Below are positions 11,212 through 20,887 of a stretch of 64,000 nt of DNA, one piece after another. The notes under the pieces were generated by a model that was not told where the DNA came from, searched no databases, and saw nothing but the letters and a program-made list of their open reading frames with translations. Position numbers and translations under genes: made by a program. Source of the DNA: Lepidodermella squamata (lineage: Eukaryota > Gastrotricha); contig JBLDXI010000018.1 in assembly GCA_047495785.1 (NCBI GenBank), positions 248,001 to 312,000 of the forward strand. The letters run 5' to 3'. Position 1 is the stretch's first letter. Each line of letters starts with the position of its first letter.

Positions 11212-11876
11212 TTAGTTTCCACCGAGCGACTCGATGATCTTCTGGAGGGGCGCGATCTTCGCCGCAACGTTCTTCTTGGCCTGCTCGACCAACTTGTGCT
11301 CGGCCTTCTTCGACTCGTGGTATGCCTTCGCCTTGACCTGGCGGCGGGCCTCGAGGGTCTTGATCACCTCCTTGTACTTCCATCCGACCTCGTGGGAGAG
11401 CTCACCCAGCTTGCACCACTTGCGGCGCGGGTGCATGCGGAGGGCACGCAGAGCCGACGGGACAACGACGCGCTTGGTCTTGTCGTAGGGTGGTGGGACG
11501 CCTTCGAAGGTCTTAAGGCGGGCCATCGCCTCCTTTCCGCGGTGGATCTTGTGGGGCAACATGCCACGGACAGCGCGCCAGAACATCTTCGACGGCTGGC
11601 GGAAGTGGAACGGACCACGGCGAGGGTTGGTGTTCGTCCGCTTCTTAAGGAAGACGTGGTACTTGACTAGAAAACAAAGCTTCAAAACCAATCCTTAACA
11701 CATGCGAGAAAGCACTTACGCTTATTGCGGTAGAGGCTGCCAGACACGTTGATGTCCTCGGTGCGGACAACAACGACGCGCTGGCCGTTGAGGATGGCCT
11801 TGGCCACGACGGAAGCCAGGCGACCAAGGATGTGACCTTTAGCGTCGATAACGAGAGGCTTCGACTGGATGAACAT
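11212..11876 (-). CDS. RPL13A: 60S ribosomal protein L13a (uL13)
   Basis: Two exons (11720-11876 and 11212-11666) with a 53-nt intron give 203 residues, the usual animal length. The first exon carries the uL13 start ([14 protein letters not shown], then [13 protein letters not shown]). The second carries [36 protein letters not shown] and HEVGWKY, all hallmark stretches of cytosolic uL13, plus the basic helical eukaryote-specific tail. It is a structural protein of the large ribosomal subunit. GC content and codon choice are higher than in neighbours, as expected for high expression. Confidence 0.98.
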
Positions 11877-11919
11877 TGTTAAGGTCTAACAAACCTAAGC
11901 AAAACAAGAGTTGAACAAG

Positions 11920-12828
11920 TTAATTTAATTGAAAATTGCGCTTTTCAGCAAGACACTTCAGAGTTAAATCCCACAAAGCATCGGCCATTTCATTTGTCCC
12001 TACATCCGATGAATACCGACCAAAAATGCCTTTAACCCAGTAACGACCTGTAACATCAAGTTCACTTGTCGCTAAAAATACTTCATTCTCAGCAGCTTGG
12101 GCTGGAGAGGGCGCTAATGGCCAGTAAATTTTAGCAAGGAGGCGAACCCAGAAGGAATGCCTAGCTAAACTGGTTTGGACGAGGTTTCCTGGATGAAGGC
12201 TGTGAGCAGAGATACCTTTGTCATGGAAGAGTTGATCGAACTTTTTAGCAAATAAGACATTACAAAGCTTAGAGTCGTTGTAGCAGAAAAAACCAGAGTA
12301 TCGGTTTGCATCGGGAGAAAGTAATTCAAGTGTTATATTATCTTTACTGCGAATGCGGCTTTGCTTACATGAATCCGATGCAACGACAATTACACGAGAG
12401 GGTGATGACTTCTCAAGTACTCCTAGTAATAAAAAAGTGAGATAAGCATGCGATAGATGATTAACTTGAAATGTTAATTCGTAGCCATCCTTGGTGACCT
12501 CGTACGGCGGCATAAACACAGCCGCATTGAGCACCAAAGCATGTATTGGAAGATTCGAGTTGATGTATTGGGTAGCGAAAGCCTCGACCGAAGACAGGTC
12601 AGCCAAGTCCAACAAAAATCCCTTGACTTCGCTGTCGGGATAGCATGCTTTGATCTTAGAGATAGCATCATTCATTTTATCAGCATTCCGACAAGCTAAC
12701 GTTACTGTCGCTCCACGGCTGCATAATAACTTGGCAGTTTCAAATCCAATGCCATCATTAGCACCGGTCACAACGTAGTATTTTCCAAACAGCGATGCTG
12801 ATGCGCTGGCTACAGCATTGGAATCCAT
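11920..12828 (-). CDS. WWOX-like short-chain dehydrogenase/reductase without WW domains
   Basis: Single-exon gene of 302 residues; ATG at 12828. It is a classical Rossmann-fold SDR with cofactor loop TGANDGIG (21-28), LNAA in place of NNAG (about 100-103), catalytic Ser about 151 (VVASDS) and YNDSK (183-187, Tyr and Lys of the active site). Across its length it resembles the SDR domain of WWOX (CRNADK, TKDGYELTFQVNHLSH, SKLCNVLFAKK, HPGN). The two N-terminal WW domains of WWOX are absent, and no WW exon is visible upstream. It lies tail-to-head behind RPL13A on the same strand. Substrate is unknown. It could be a retrocopy, a WW-less paralogue, or a related retinol-dehydrogenase-type SDR. Confidence 0.88.
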   Translation of the reverse strand: MDSNAVASASASLFGKYYVVTGANDGIGFETAKLLCSRGATVTLACRNADKMNDAISKIKACYPDSEVKGFLLDLADLSSVEAFATQYINSNLPIHALVLNAAVFMPPYEVTKDGYELTFQVNHLSHAYLTFLLLGVLEKSSPSRVIVVASDSCKQSRIRSKDNITLELLSPDANRYSGFFCYNDSKLCNVLFAKKFDQLFHDKGISAHSLHPGNLVQTSLARHSFWVRLLAKIYWPLAPSPAQAAENEVFLATSELDVTGRYWVKGIFGRYSSDVGTNEMADALWDLTLKCLAEKRNFQLN

Positions 12829-13479
12829 TATTTAAATGAAGTTATTCGGTAGAGAAGATAGTTTCTAGTTTTCAAGCCGGGGTCGATATAAAAAAGTTCG
12901 GAGCTTCGTTTCAAGAGGCTCAGCAAGGTGGCTCGTCGCACAGTGAGACCGCTTCTTACAGCCTCACTCGATTTCACTCGTCACATGGTCGACAATTTCC
13001 TACCCTTATTATATTCTCACATAATTTAAAATGCATGTCAACAATAAATATCAGAAGAAAACTCAAAAATAATAATAAACTGGCCCCAGGTTTATTTTAA
13101 ATAAATGGAAAAAGTATGTTCTCGTTAACCCGGGACCGCCGGTTTTGAACATTTCAACCGCCGCACTCGGACTCGAAACCCACCTTGCTCTGGTGAAAGT
13201 CAGCATCCATTTCGCTTGAAACTTGAAGCCTACCTAATGCTCAACTCGATCAAGTCTACTTCTGCTTTTCAACTTTTCTCGTCACAGTTTTTCTGTAAAA
13301 GAATTACGCTTTTTGTGAGGTTTTTGTGAGGTGGTTAGTGGTTTCTGCTGTTTGTTTGGAGACTAGCCAAGAAGAATCCTCAGAGCAATTCTTGGTGTTA
13401 AATATTTAGGGTTTAATGAGTATCATACCCTGATGCACACTGCTTTTTTCATTTTGCCTAGAATTTACAACTGGATCAT
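12829..13479. other. intergenic between divergent genes
   Basis: Presumably holds the promoters of the SDR (-) and SIKE-like (+) genes. A tatataaaa-like stretch near 12887-12895 (minus-strand reading is weaker) is the only motif noticed. A splice-acceptor-like ttttgcctag at 13451-13460 could mark a 5' UTR exon of the SIKE-like gene. Confidence 0.35.
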
Positions 13480-14769
13480 ATGAAAGGTCTGCAAGACGTC
13501 GTGAATCAGGCTAAGGCTCTGGTTCAGCGATTGCGTGAGAAAGAAACTGCTGTCGATGCGACACTGAAAGATGTTAATACCCTCACTGAACAGCTGTCGG
13601 CGATGCGCCAATTCCGCGAAGAGACAGTTGTTGCCGTTGCCGTGGGAAAAGTGCATAACAGCCCCAGCAGCAATTTAATTCAAGCAAAGCCGCCTCAAAT
13701 CACCCCAGATAGTAACAGCGATGGCGAGAATCAGAACAAAGAACTGTTGATAAAAAAGCCGATGGTCTCTCCCAAACACGAACCTTTTGTGCTTTCTCAT
13801 CAGCCGATCGTACTTGCCCTTCTTAGTGAAAATCGACGCCTGGCTGCGTTGGAAGCTGAAAATGCCGAGTTGGTAAAGTGTTTAGAAGAATATCAATCTG
13901 CCCTCGATATGATAATGCACAAATATCGGACACATGTTACGAAATTTGCGGCGACGAATCAAGTATTGACTGCTACCATTGCGGAAATGGGTCAAAAGTC
14001 AGAATCAGAACGGCGGGCAACAGAGTTGCAGCTACTTGATAAAATCAGCGACATGGCGAATGTTATGCATAAGGCGTGCGAACTCGAGGATAATTATACG
14101 ACAGACGTTGTCGCATTAGTCTCGCGGCTGTACCACGAAAATAAATGCTTGAGAGAACTGTTGGATTCTCGAGTTATCGGTTCGTCGAAAAGCCAACAAC
14201 TCGCGAGTAGCCTACCACCTCCACCACCGCCACCCCCTCAAACTGTTTCGCAAATGCTGTTGAACGGCATATTGCCGGCGCAAACTTACCAGTCTGTGAT
14301 CTACACAAATAACAACCGCAACGCGTCTTCCGAATCATCCACGACTATCGTGCAACAATCGTCGGCCGTTGTAAATGGCCTGCCTTACCGCGTGACAACC
14401 GGCAGTCGCCACTCGCCAACTTCATCATCTTCCTCTTCATACGTCACTTCTACCACTCAGAATTCATCTCTCGACTTCAAGCTTCAAAAGCGGCAAGTTA
14501 AATCGACTGATTCTGAGAAAGCGGCTGATATTATCGCAGCGGCTGAGGAGGAGCGGTTTCCAGATATCGACAGCGACACTGAAACGTCAAGCGTGTCAAC
14601 ACTATGTCCCGATTTTGAACGGGACGAGAAAGAACTCGACGCCGAGTTGGCTGATCAAGCGTCTGCACCGCTAGCCAGCGACGAGCCGAGCAATGAAGCG
14701 ATCGATGAACTAGTCGATGAAATGATGGCTACGATCGAAGCGACCGTCGTTGAGCCGGCGTCTTCTTAA
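13480..14769 (+). CDS. SIKE1/FGFR1OP2 family coiled-coil protein with long C-terminal extension
   Basis: Single-exon gene of 429 residues. The start (VVNQAKALVQRLREKE...AAMRQF-like region), the middle (LLSENRRLAALEAENAEL, LEEYQSALDMIMHKYR) and the helix with MANVMHKACELED then HENKCLRELL match the successive coiled coils of human SIKE1/FGFR1OP2. Those proteins (about 210-250 residues) bind striatin-type STRIPAK phosphatase complexes, and SIKE1 also restrains TBK1/IKK-epsilon signalling. This protein adds an insert at about residues 55-105 and a roughly 180-residue tail that is low-complexity: a proline run near 245-254, Ser/Thr-rich stretches, then an acidic end. Family assignment is firm; the role of the tail is unknown. 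Confidence 0.88.
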   Translation: MKGLQDVVNQAKALVQRLREKETAVDATLKDVNTLTEQLSAMRQFREETVVAVAVGKVHNSPSSNLIQAKPPQITPDSNSDGENQNKELLIKKPMVSPKHEPFVLSHQPIVLALLSENRRLAALEAENAELVKCLEEYQSALDMIMHKYRTHVTKFAATNQVLTATIAEMGQKSESERRATELQLLDKISDMANVMHKACELEDNYTTDVVALVSRLYHENKCLRELLDSRVIGSSKSQQLASSLPPPPPPPPQTVSQMLLNGILPAQTYQSVIYTNNNRNASSESSTTIVQQSSAVVNGLPYRVTTGSRHSPTSSSSSSYVTSTTQNSSLDFKLQKRQVKSTDSEKAADIIAAAEEERFPDIDSDTETSSVSTLCPDFERDEKELDAELADQASAPLASDEPSNEAIDELVDEMMATIEATVVEPASS

Positions 14770-16430
14770 CGTCTTTTTTGATACAATAGTTGACTTCTAC
14801 TTCTCGTTTTTTTGTGATATTTGCGTGTTCAGTGCTCTACTAATACGTCATTATAGCGAAAATACCCTCGTGTACCGTGAAGTTACCCGGGAAACTCCGC
14901 TTAATATTTTATAATCAACGAAAGCGATAAGATATTATCAAAAATTGCCTGGTATGAGTTGATAGATATTTATTAATGAATATTTGTAAGATTAAGATAG
15001 GGAAATAATCTCTTCTGACATTAAACAAAATCCGGTTGAAATGAATGTTGAATAGTTTTTAGTGAAATTTTACAGGGGCTGTGAAATTCAATATCCGATG
15101 TTAAGTATAGGAACAGCGAATTTTCCCTGAATTCACGATTCACGAGGGCGATTTGATAAAAATTTCACGCTCTCTAATTGTATATCTGTAATTTTGAAAC
15201 TCGACGTGTCGGTTGTTACTAATTTTGCGACTTGTCGAAGACAAAACGAATATTTGGCTCTGCTCGGCTCGGTTTTGACAAAATCGCCAACTGACAAATT
15301 TGCTGCAGAAAAGTGGTGTTATTCCATATTATATCGACGTAGGAAAATACCAAGCAACGACGGCTCTTAGTGTCGCTTCTCAATCGATTGCATGACACAT
15401 TTTTCGCTCCTTTCCGGCTTGAAATTGTTAGACTAAACGTGTGAAAAATTACTTTCTAAAATCGAATCTTTCTCGCTGTAATAGAAAAGCCGTTATATTA
15501 AATTATTACGTCAAGAAAAAATAAAATTGGATAAAAAACTAGCGATAATACGTCCTTTAATTTTGCTTGTGTTCCCCTGATTTTAGGGGTGAAATTAATG
15601 CGCAAACTCGGTCTTGTTAGTATTATTACTTATGCTGTTCCATTTTTCTATTAGGTCTTTGAAGCGCGGAATGAAAAAATGCTAAATTATTGTTCTATAT
15701 TAACAAATGAATCAGAAAAATCGCAATTTATGTGTGAAAATCAGCGGTTATTAACCTCTTTATAATCATTATTGCAAACTTGATTTCAGCAGCGAAGAAA
15801 ATACAGAAAATGATAAGAATAATTAATTGAGAAAATAAAAGTGAAAAGTCGAAACTCAACAATTTGCGTTTTCTTCATTATTGATATTCCAGCTGTTTAT
15901 CAAGAGGTTCGGATCGATGCCACCGAGTATTATGTTTGCTGTACCTGGGTTTGACTTGTAGTGGGTATAATGAGATGATCTGGCATTTGACAGTCCGCAT
16001 ACTTATTGATATTTGCCGTCTTATTATTATCGATTTTGCAGAAAGTCACCGCCTAATGCGAGATGGCAAATTCTCAAACTATGCGAAACACGATTGTCTT
16101 ACTTTAATTTGACGAAAGGAATTCAATTTTACATGAGTTTTTTTCCCCGGAGTGGATTTGAAGAGGAGTTATTCTGCTGACCTACATAACGTGGTTCGAG
16201 TTAGTATGTAGTTCGAGCTGTGAATCCCAGATTCGCACAAGTATTTCTTGGTAACAGGCGGCAGCTTGATTTCAAGAGTCAATCATGATATCAATATTGG
16301 TTATTGAATCAATAAAATCTCATTATAATGATGGCATGAGAGTCAACATTTTAAATAATCAAAGATGATTAGCTAAAGTCCAAGAACAGCATGATGATAA
16401 CAAGAAAAGCATGAAAATTGAAGCAGCCTC
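14770..16430. other. 1.66 kb intergenic, no gene seen
   Basis: AT-rich, with stop codons in all frames; no recognisable coding or RNA feature before the tRNA cluster. Confidence 0.6.
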
Positions 16431-16502
16431 GGGGGCATAGCTCAGTGGTAGAGCGTCTCATTCGCATTGTGAAGGTCTCGGGTTCAATCCCCGATGCCTA
16501 TA
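16431..16502 (+). tRNA. degenerate tRNA-Ala-like (CGC)
   Basis: D-arm, T-arm (tcggg/cccga, loop TTCAATC) and anticodon loop TTCGCAT (CGC, Ala) are recognisable. The acceptor gggggca/tgcctat has a mismatch at the second pair, and the anticodon stem tctca/tgtga has one T-T mismatch. It may be a decaying gene. It has no close copy elsewhere in the window. Confidence 0.6.
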
Positions 16503-16619
16503 AATGGCAATTTTTTTAGAAATATTTCTTTCTACCTTTTACCGTTCAATGTTTAGAAATATCATAGAGAACGTAGTGATCTATGAGAAAAACAAAGTAA
16601 GACCGCCAAGTCACAGGCA

Positions 16620-16693
16620 GCCTCCTTGGCTCAGTTGGCTAGAGCGCCAGTCTCATAATCTGGAGGTCGTGAGTTCGATCCTCACAGGGGGCA
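16620..16693 (+). tRNA. tRNA-Met(CAT), module B, first copy
   Basis: Acceptor gcctcct/agggggc, anticodon loop CTCATAA; cloverleaf intact. Confidence 0.93.
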
Positions 16694-16774
16694 GCGTTGA
16701 TCTTTTTCGATACAGCTCATAATGCAATAGCTTGCTCAAGACAAGACTAGATAGACATCGTGTTACCATGCACA

Positions 16775-16846
16775 TCCCTGATGGTCTAGTGGTTAGGATT
16801 CCGCGCTTTCACCGCGGCGGCCCGGGTTCGATTCCCGGTCAGGGAA
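16775..16846 (+). tRNA. tRNA-Glu(TTC)
   Basis: Acceptor tccctga/tcaggga, anticodon loop CTTTCAC, T-arm cccgg/ccggg region intact, followed by TTTTTT. The only intact Glu copy; the matching slots in modules C and D are decayed. Confidence 0.93.
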
Positions 16847-16916
16847 CTTTTTTAATAAATGAGTCGAGCGGGAACCAAGCTTCAAAGAAGATCGGAATCT
16901 TCTTCTTCACAAGCCA

Positions 16917-16989
16917 GGTTCCGTAGTGTAGTGGTTATCACGTCTCCTTCACACGGAGAAGGTCGCGGGTTCGAACCCCGCCGGAACCT
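16917..16989 (+). tRNA. tRNA-Val(CAC), module B
   Basis: Same sequence and fold as the copy at 2654; anticodon loop TTCACAC. Confidence 0.93.
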
Positions 16990-17064
16990 TGATCCAAGCT
17001 GTTTTTGGCTGGCTGACCTATCTAGACGAGCTATTGTAGAGACAGTTCGCCTTATCTTCTACAT

Positions 17065-17136
17065 GGGGATGTAGCTCAGTGGTAGAGCGCTTGCTTTGCA
17101 TGTAAGATGTCCCGGGTTCAAACCCCGGCATCTCCA
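17065..17136 (+). tRNA. tRNA-Ala(TGC), module B
   Basis: Same as the copy at 2805; anticodon loop TTTGCAT; followed by a T run. Confidence 0.93.
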
Positions 17137-17194
17137 ACTTTTTTATCGTTTCAGGTCTGTCAGAATCCGACACCTCCGATCTCCAATGCATAAT

Positions 17195-17340
17195 TGAATA
17201 CCGTATTTTACGAATTATAAGACCCTGCCCTGTATTTTTTTCAAACGAGGTTCAAGTCCTGCCCTGTATTTAGGGTCTGCCCTTTAATTCGGCTCTGCCC
17301 TGTAATTTTTTCGAACCTAATCAGTCACCTGAACAGTACC
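17195..17340. repeat. degenerate repeat with 'ctgccctgtaatt' units
   Basis: Several imperfect copies of a unit around 'ctgccctgtattt' or 'ctgccctttaattcgg' lie in tandem, preceded by accgtattttacgaattataag. That end recalls termini of some animal DNA transposons. Related units occur inverted at 9825-9945. The transposon origin is an inference. Confidence 0.45.
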
Positions 17341-17511
17341 TAGATCAACAGTTATAACCGCCGAATAACCGCACTATAGCTACTGCCTTCCACCTGTGAC
17401 TACACGCGTGAAGTGAGTGCTCAAATGGATTAGGGTGGATAAAGGACGATTAGTGCACTTACTGACGAAAAATCGCAACCTATCCAACTTTAACCACTTA
17501 CCCAGCAAGGC

Positions 17512-17583
17512 GGCCCAGTGGCCTAATGGTAAGGCGTCGGCCTCCGGAGCCGGAGATTGTGGGTTCGAGTCCCATCTGGGTCG
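17512..17583 (+). tRNA. tRNA-Arg(CCG), module B
   Basis: Acceptor ggcccag/ctgggtc, anticodon loop CTCCGGA; identical to the copy at 4205. Confidence 0.93.
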
Positions 17584-17656
17584 ATAAATTTTTAGATTCC
17601 ACGGATATTACCAAAGAACAGGAGTTTCAGTGTGGCATTTCTTCATCAGTTCAGCC

Positions 17657-17728
17657 GGCTCAGTAGCTTAGTGGTAGAGCATCTGTCTTGTAAACAGAAG
17701 GTCGCGGGTTCGATCCCCGTCTGGGCCT
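17657..17728 (+). tRNA. tRNA-Thr(TGT), module B
   Basis: Acceptor ggctcag/ctgggcc, anticodon loop CTTGTAA, T-loop TTCGATC; followed by a long T run. Intact, unlike the Thr remnants in modules A and C. Confidence 0.92.
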
Positions 17729-17821
17729 CGGCATACCTTTTTTTCCAGACTGGGGCTTTTGAGCTTGACCTATCAAATCTCAAGGAATCACTTATGGGAT
17801 AACCAAGGGCGACTTCAAGCG

Positions 17822-17848
17822 GCCTCCTTGGCTCAGTTGGCTAGAGCC
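17822..17848 (+). pseudogene. truncated tRNA-Met 5' part, module B
   Basis: Acceptor and D-arm of the Met gene (gcctccttggctcagttgg and on), cut off where sequence homologous to 4295 onward begins. It marks a duplication breakpoint. Confidence 0.75.
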
Positions 17849-17935
17849 AAAGACTTGATTGACTTCAGGTTTCAAGCCAAAGACTTGATCAGCTTCAGTG
17901 AAACCAACATTCCATGAGCCGGCTCAGTAGAGCAT

Positions 17936-17985
17936 CTGTCTTTGCATATACTTGCATATAATAACAGATTTCTGTGTATATTTTT
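17936..17985 (+). pseudogene. decayed tRNA-Thr, module B
   Basis: Same truncated D-loop and AT-rich insertion as the remnant at 4346. Confidence 0.7.
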
Positions 17986-18073
17986 CTAACTGTCAGTTGA
18001 AGTCGACTGTCGATCAAAGCCAGTCAATTGATAAAGACCCAACTCTAGAAATGACCCAATTGCACCTCGAGCA

Positions 18074-18147
18074 GCCTCCTTGGCTCAGTTGGCTAGAGCG
18101 CCAGTCTCATAATCTGGAGGTCGTGAGTTCGATCCTCACAGGGGGCA
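18074..18147 (+). tRNA. tRNA-Met(CAT), module B, second copy
   Basis: Intact cloverleaf; acceptor gcctcct/agggggc, anticodon loop CTCATAA. Confidence 0.93.
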
Positions 18148-18206
18148 GCAACGATATTTTTATGAGTGATACAGCGTGTCCTATCGGCATCGGAAGCGAA
18201 TCATTC

Positions 18207-18675
18207 AGGCAGTTGCAGGGGCTCTAGCAACTTTAACGATTTAAATCACGCTATAATCATCTTCCTTCTTCTCGTGCAATTTATGTTGCAGGATTAGATG
18301 GGGGAACAGGGCACATTTGGCACTCTCCTGATTTAGGCCTGCTCTTCTTGGTGTCATAAATACCTCTTAACAAAAAGCCATCTCCCTCGGAAACCATGTA
18401 CTTCCTTCGGCGCCATATATTGAAACTGGTGTCACCCCAATATTAAGTAGTGAGGTTCTATACCGCCGATGCTACTTACAGGTAAAAGCATGCGTGTGTG
18501 TGCATAGCGCATAATATCTAGGTACATATTACATGTGAGAACTTTTTTCTCTTTCGTTGAATGGGTTATCTTTAGTTCGTATGGAAAACACACTGCAGTG
18601 AATTGAATGTCTAGCAAAAGCCACAGCCCCTTTCTCTGGAATTCTTCCATTTAAGGAAAATTGACAGTAAGGTAA
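18207..18675. other. gap between module B and the P450, no N-terminal exon seen
   Basis: No signal anchor or proline-rich hinge of a microsomal P450 is found. A short stretch at about 18612-18670 (reading ...PQPLSLEFFHLRKIDSK) faintly resembles a hinge region but runs out of frame with the next exon. Confidence 0.4.
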
Positions 18676-20367
18676 GATCCTAAAAAGAAAGGCAGCAAGA
18701 AGCCGTGGCAGTTTTTCGTCAGCCTTACCGAGAAGTTTGGACCTATTTTCACGCTTTACTTGGGACAGGTAAATGTTATGTAATGTTATGGTAATGTTAT
18801 GTTATGTGTTATCTTGTTACTTTGGACAGTTTCGCACCATTTGCCTGCACGACGCCAAACTCATTCATGAAATCTTCGTCGGCCAGGGTAAGACGTTTAG
18901 TGGTAGAGTCATGGAGTTGCTGCCTGGTGTCGAGCCATTGAATGTTGGTAAGCCAGCATCCTTTGATGTCTCTGCAAAAAACAGGGCTTTTTACATTCTT
19001 TTATTACAGGTGTTATCAATACGAGCGGGGAAGTTTGGCGAAGGCATCGACGATTCGGTTTAAAAGCCATGAGAGATTTCGGTAACTAGGTGCAATCAAA
19101 ATCGTCTGTTGTATATAAGTGCAATTTGATGCCAGGAATGGGCAAGGAAGTTATGGGGACTAAGGTTCAAGATGAGGCTGAGCATTTAATTGCAGAAATG
19201 GCTAAGCATACTGAAATGCCCTACGATCCACGGAAGAATCTGGCTAACGCCGTCTCCAACGTCATTTGTTCATTCGTTTTCGGCAAAAGGTTTGAGATTG
19301 ATAATATATTTTATAACAATAACTAGAGAATAAGCCGTTTTACACAGGTTCGAATACGATGACCCGCAGTTCAAAAAACTTCTCGAAATTATAATACCTC
19401 TCGTTAGCGAATTTATGGGAGAAAGAGATATGTTTCTGCTGTTCCCATTTCTTTCGAAATTGTATCTGCCTATAGAGGTGAGTGTGAGAATGCAAGAAGG
19501 CTCTCTACCTATCTCTAATAACTATTTTTATACCTATTTCTCGCTGTAGACGAAGCTGCAGTTGAAACTTGGAGATGAAGTAAAGAACATGTTGGAAGAT
19601 ATTATCCGTGATCATCGAACTGATTTCGACCCGGAGAATATACGGGATTTTCCGGATCTTTTCATTCAACTTGAAAATCAGCCAGATGCCTTGTCTATGG
19701 ATGACTTCAGCCATGTCATGGTCGATCTTTTCCTGGCTGGTACAGAGACAACGGCAACTGCAATCAATTGGACGCTGGTCTATTTAGGAACTCATCCTGA
19801 GATTCAAACCAAATGTCATGAAGCGATTGATTCGGTAATCGATACAGATCGTATGCCTACGACGAAGGATAGGCAAAAGTTAACTTACATCGAAGCTGTA
19901 ATGAATGAGGTTTTGAGGATCGCTTCGATCGCACCATTCGCAGTATTTCACTCGAACGCGGAAACTCCGGCAAAGATTGCAGGTATTTCATGCTTCAGTA
20001 GGTCTGCGTACTCACATTTTTTCTATATAAAGGCTACGATGTGCCGCCAAATTCCATGGTTATGTACAACCTAGCGGCAGTCCATCATGACTCAGAGTAT
20101 TGGGGCGACCCTGATGCCTTTCGCCCCGAGCGATGGATCGACTCCGAAGGTCGTCTGATGTCGCATTCGAGTCACTTCATGCCATTTGGACTGGGGCCTA
20201 GGATATGCCTGGGCGAATCATTGGCAAAAGTGGAATACTTCATCTTCCTGGTGTCAATTTTGCGTCGTTTCTCGTTCTCGCTTGCTAAGCCTGTCGATCT
20301 AGACGACTACTTGTGTGGAGTCATTGCCATGTCACCAGAATACAAACTCAATTTGAAAGCACGCTGA
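18676..20367 (+). CDS. CYP2-clan cytochrome P450, N-terminus not found
   Basis: Seven exons (about 18676-18768, 18830-18947, 19010-19081, 19136-19289, 19348-19477, 19550-19982, 20033-20367) join in phase to about 445 residues; microsomal P450s are usually near 490. Visible motifs in order: FGPIFTLYLGQ, the C-helix GEVWRRHRRF, AGTETT of the I-helix oxygen-binding groove, NEVLR (ExxR), FRPERW, and heme loop FGLGPRICLG with the Cys ligand. The layout is that of CYP2-like monooxygenases of the endoplasmic reticulum. The missing ~45 residues would hold the signal anchor and proline hinge; upstream sequence leads into tRNA module B. It may be a 5'-truncated pseudogene, or the first exon is unrecognised. 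The rest is intact. Confidence 0.85.
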
Positions 20368-20606
20368 TAACTCTCAGCTCTGCAATCATAAAGCAATTAG
20401 CAATTTCCAACCCTCCGTTTTCTACTTTTTCTGAATAAGCATTAATATAGGCGCCTTTGATGGACTACCGATGTTATCTAAATAGAAAATCGATAAATTG
20501 TTATACCTGAGGAACAGAAGTCTCATGATCGAAGTCCGACTAAAATCCGGAAGCGTGATTTCTGGAACTCGAGACACCGATTATCTAATCCTGTTTCAAA
20601 AAGCAT

Positions 20607-20678
20607 TGGAGATGCCGGGGTTTGAACCCGGGACATCTTACATGCAAAGCAAGCGCTCTACCACTGAGCTACATCCCC
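20607..20678 (-). tRNA. tRNA-Ala(TGC), module C
   Basis: Reverse complement of the copy at 2805; cloverleaf intact, anticodon loop TTTGCAT. Confidence 0.93.
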
Positions 20679-20753
20679 TTGTAGAAGATAAGGCGAACTG
20701 TCTCTACAATAGCTCGTCTAGATAGGTCAGCCTGCCAAAAACAGCTTGGATCA

Positions 20754-20826
20754 AGGTTCCGGCGGGGTTCGAACCCGCGACCTTCTCCGTGTGAAGGAGA
20801 CGTGATAACCACTACACTACGGAACC
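20754..20826 (-). tRNA. tRNA-Val(CAC), module C
   Basis: Reverse complement of the Val copies at 2654 and 16917; anticodon loop TTCACAC. Confidence 0.93.
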
Positions 20827-20887
20827 TGGCTGTTTTCAGGAATTTTCATTCTTGCTTGGAGACTTGGATTCTTTTGATTGCAGACTT

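Larger units (their letters stand above)
17860..18206 (+). repeat. partial duplication of the module A/C 3' part
   Basis: 17860-18147 is nearly identical to 4295-4577, including the decayed Thr remnant at about 17936-18000. Homology with module C continues past the Met gene to about 18206 (matching to about 23414). Confidence 0.85.

Noticed and set aside
11212-11719. snoRNA in the RPL13A intron (a common host)
   Set aside because: The intron is only 53 nt, too short for a box C/D snoRNA.
18612-18675. Hinge-like stretch as P450 exon 1
   Set aside because: Out of frame with the next exon and lacking PPGP; similarity too faint to include in the gene.
20498-20725. ORF across antisense tRNA-Ala
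   Set aside because: The peptide is the translation of the tRNA reverse strand, seen at every Ala copy.
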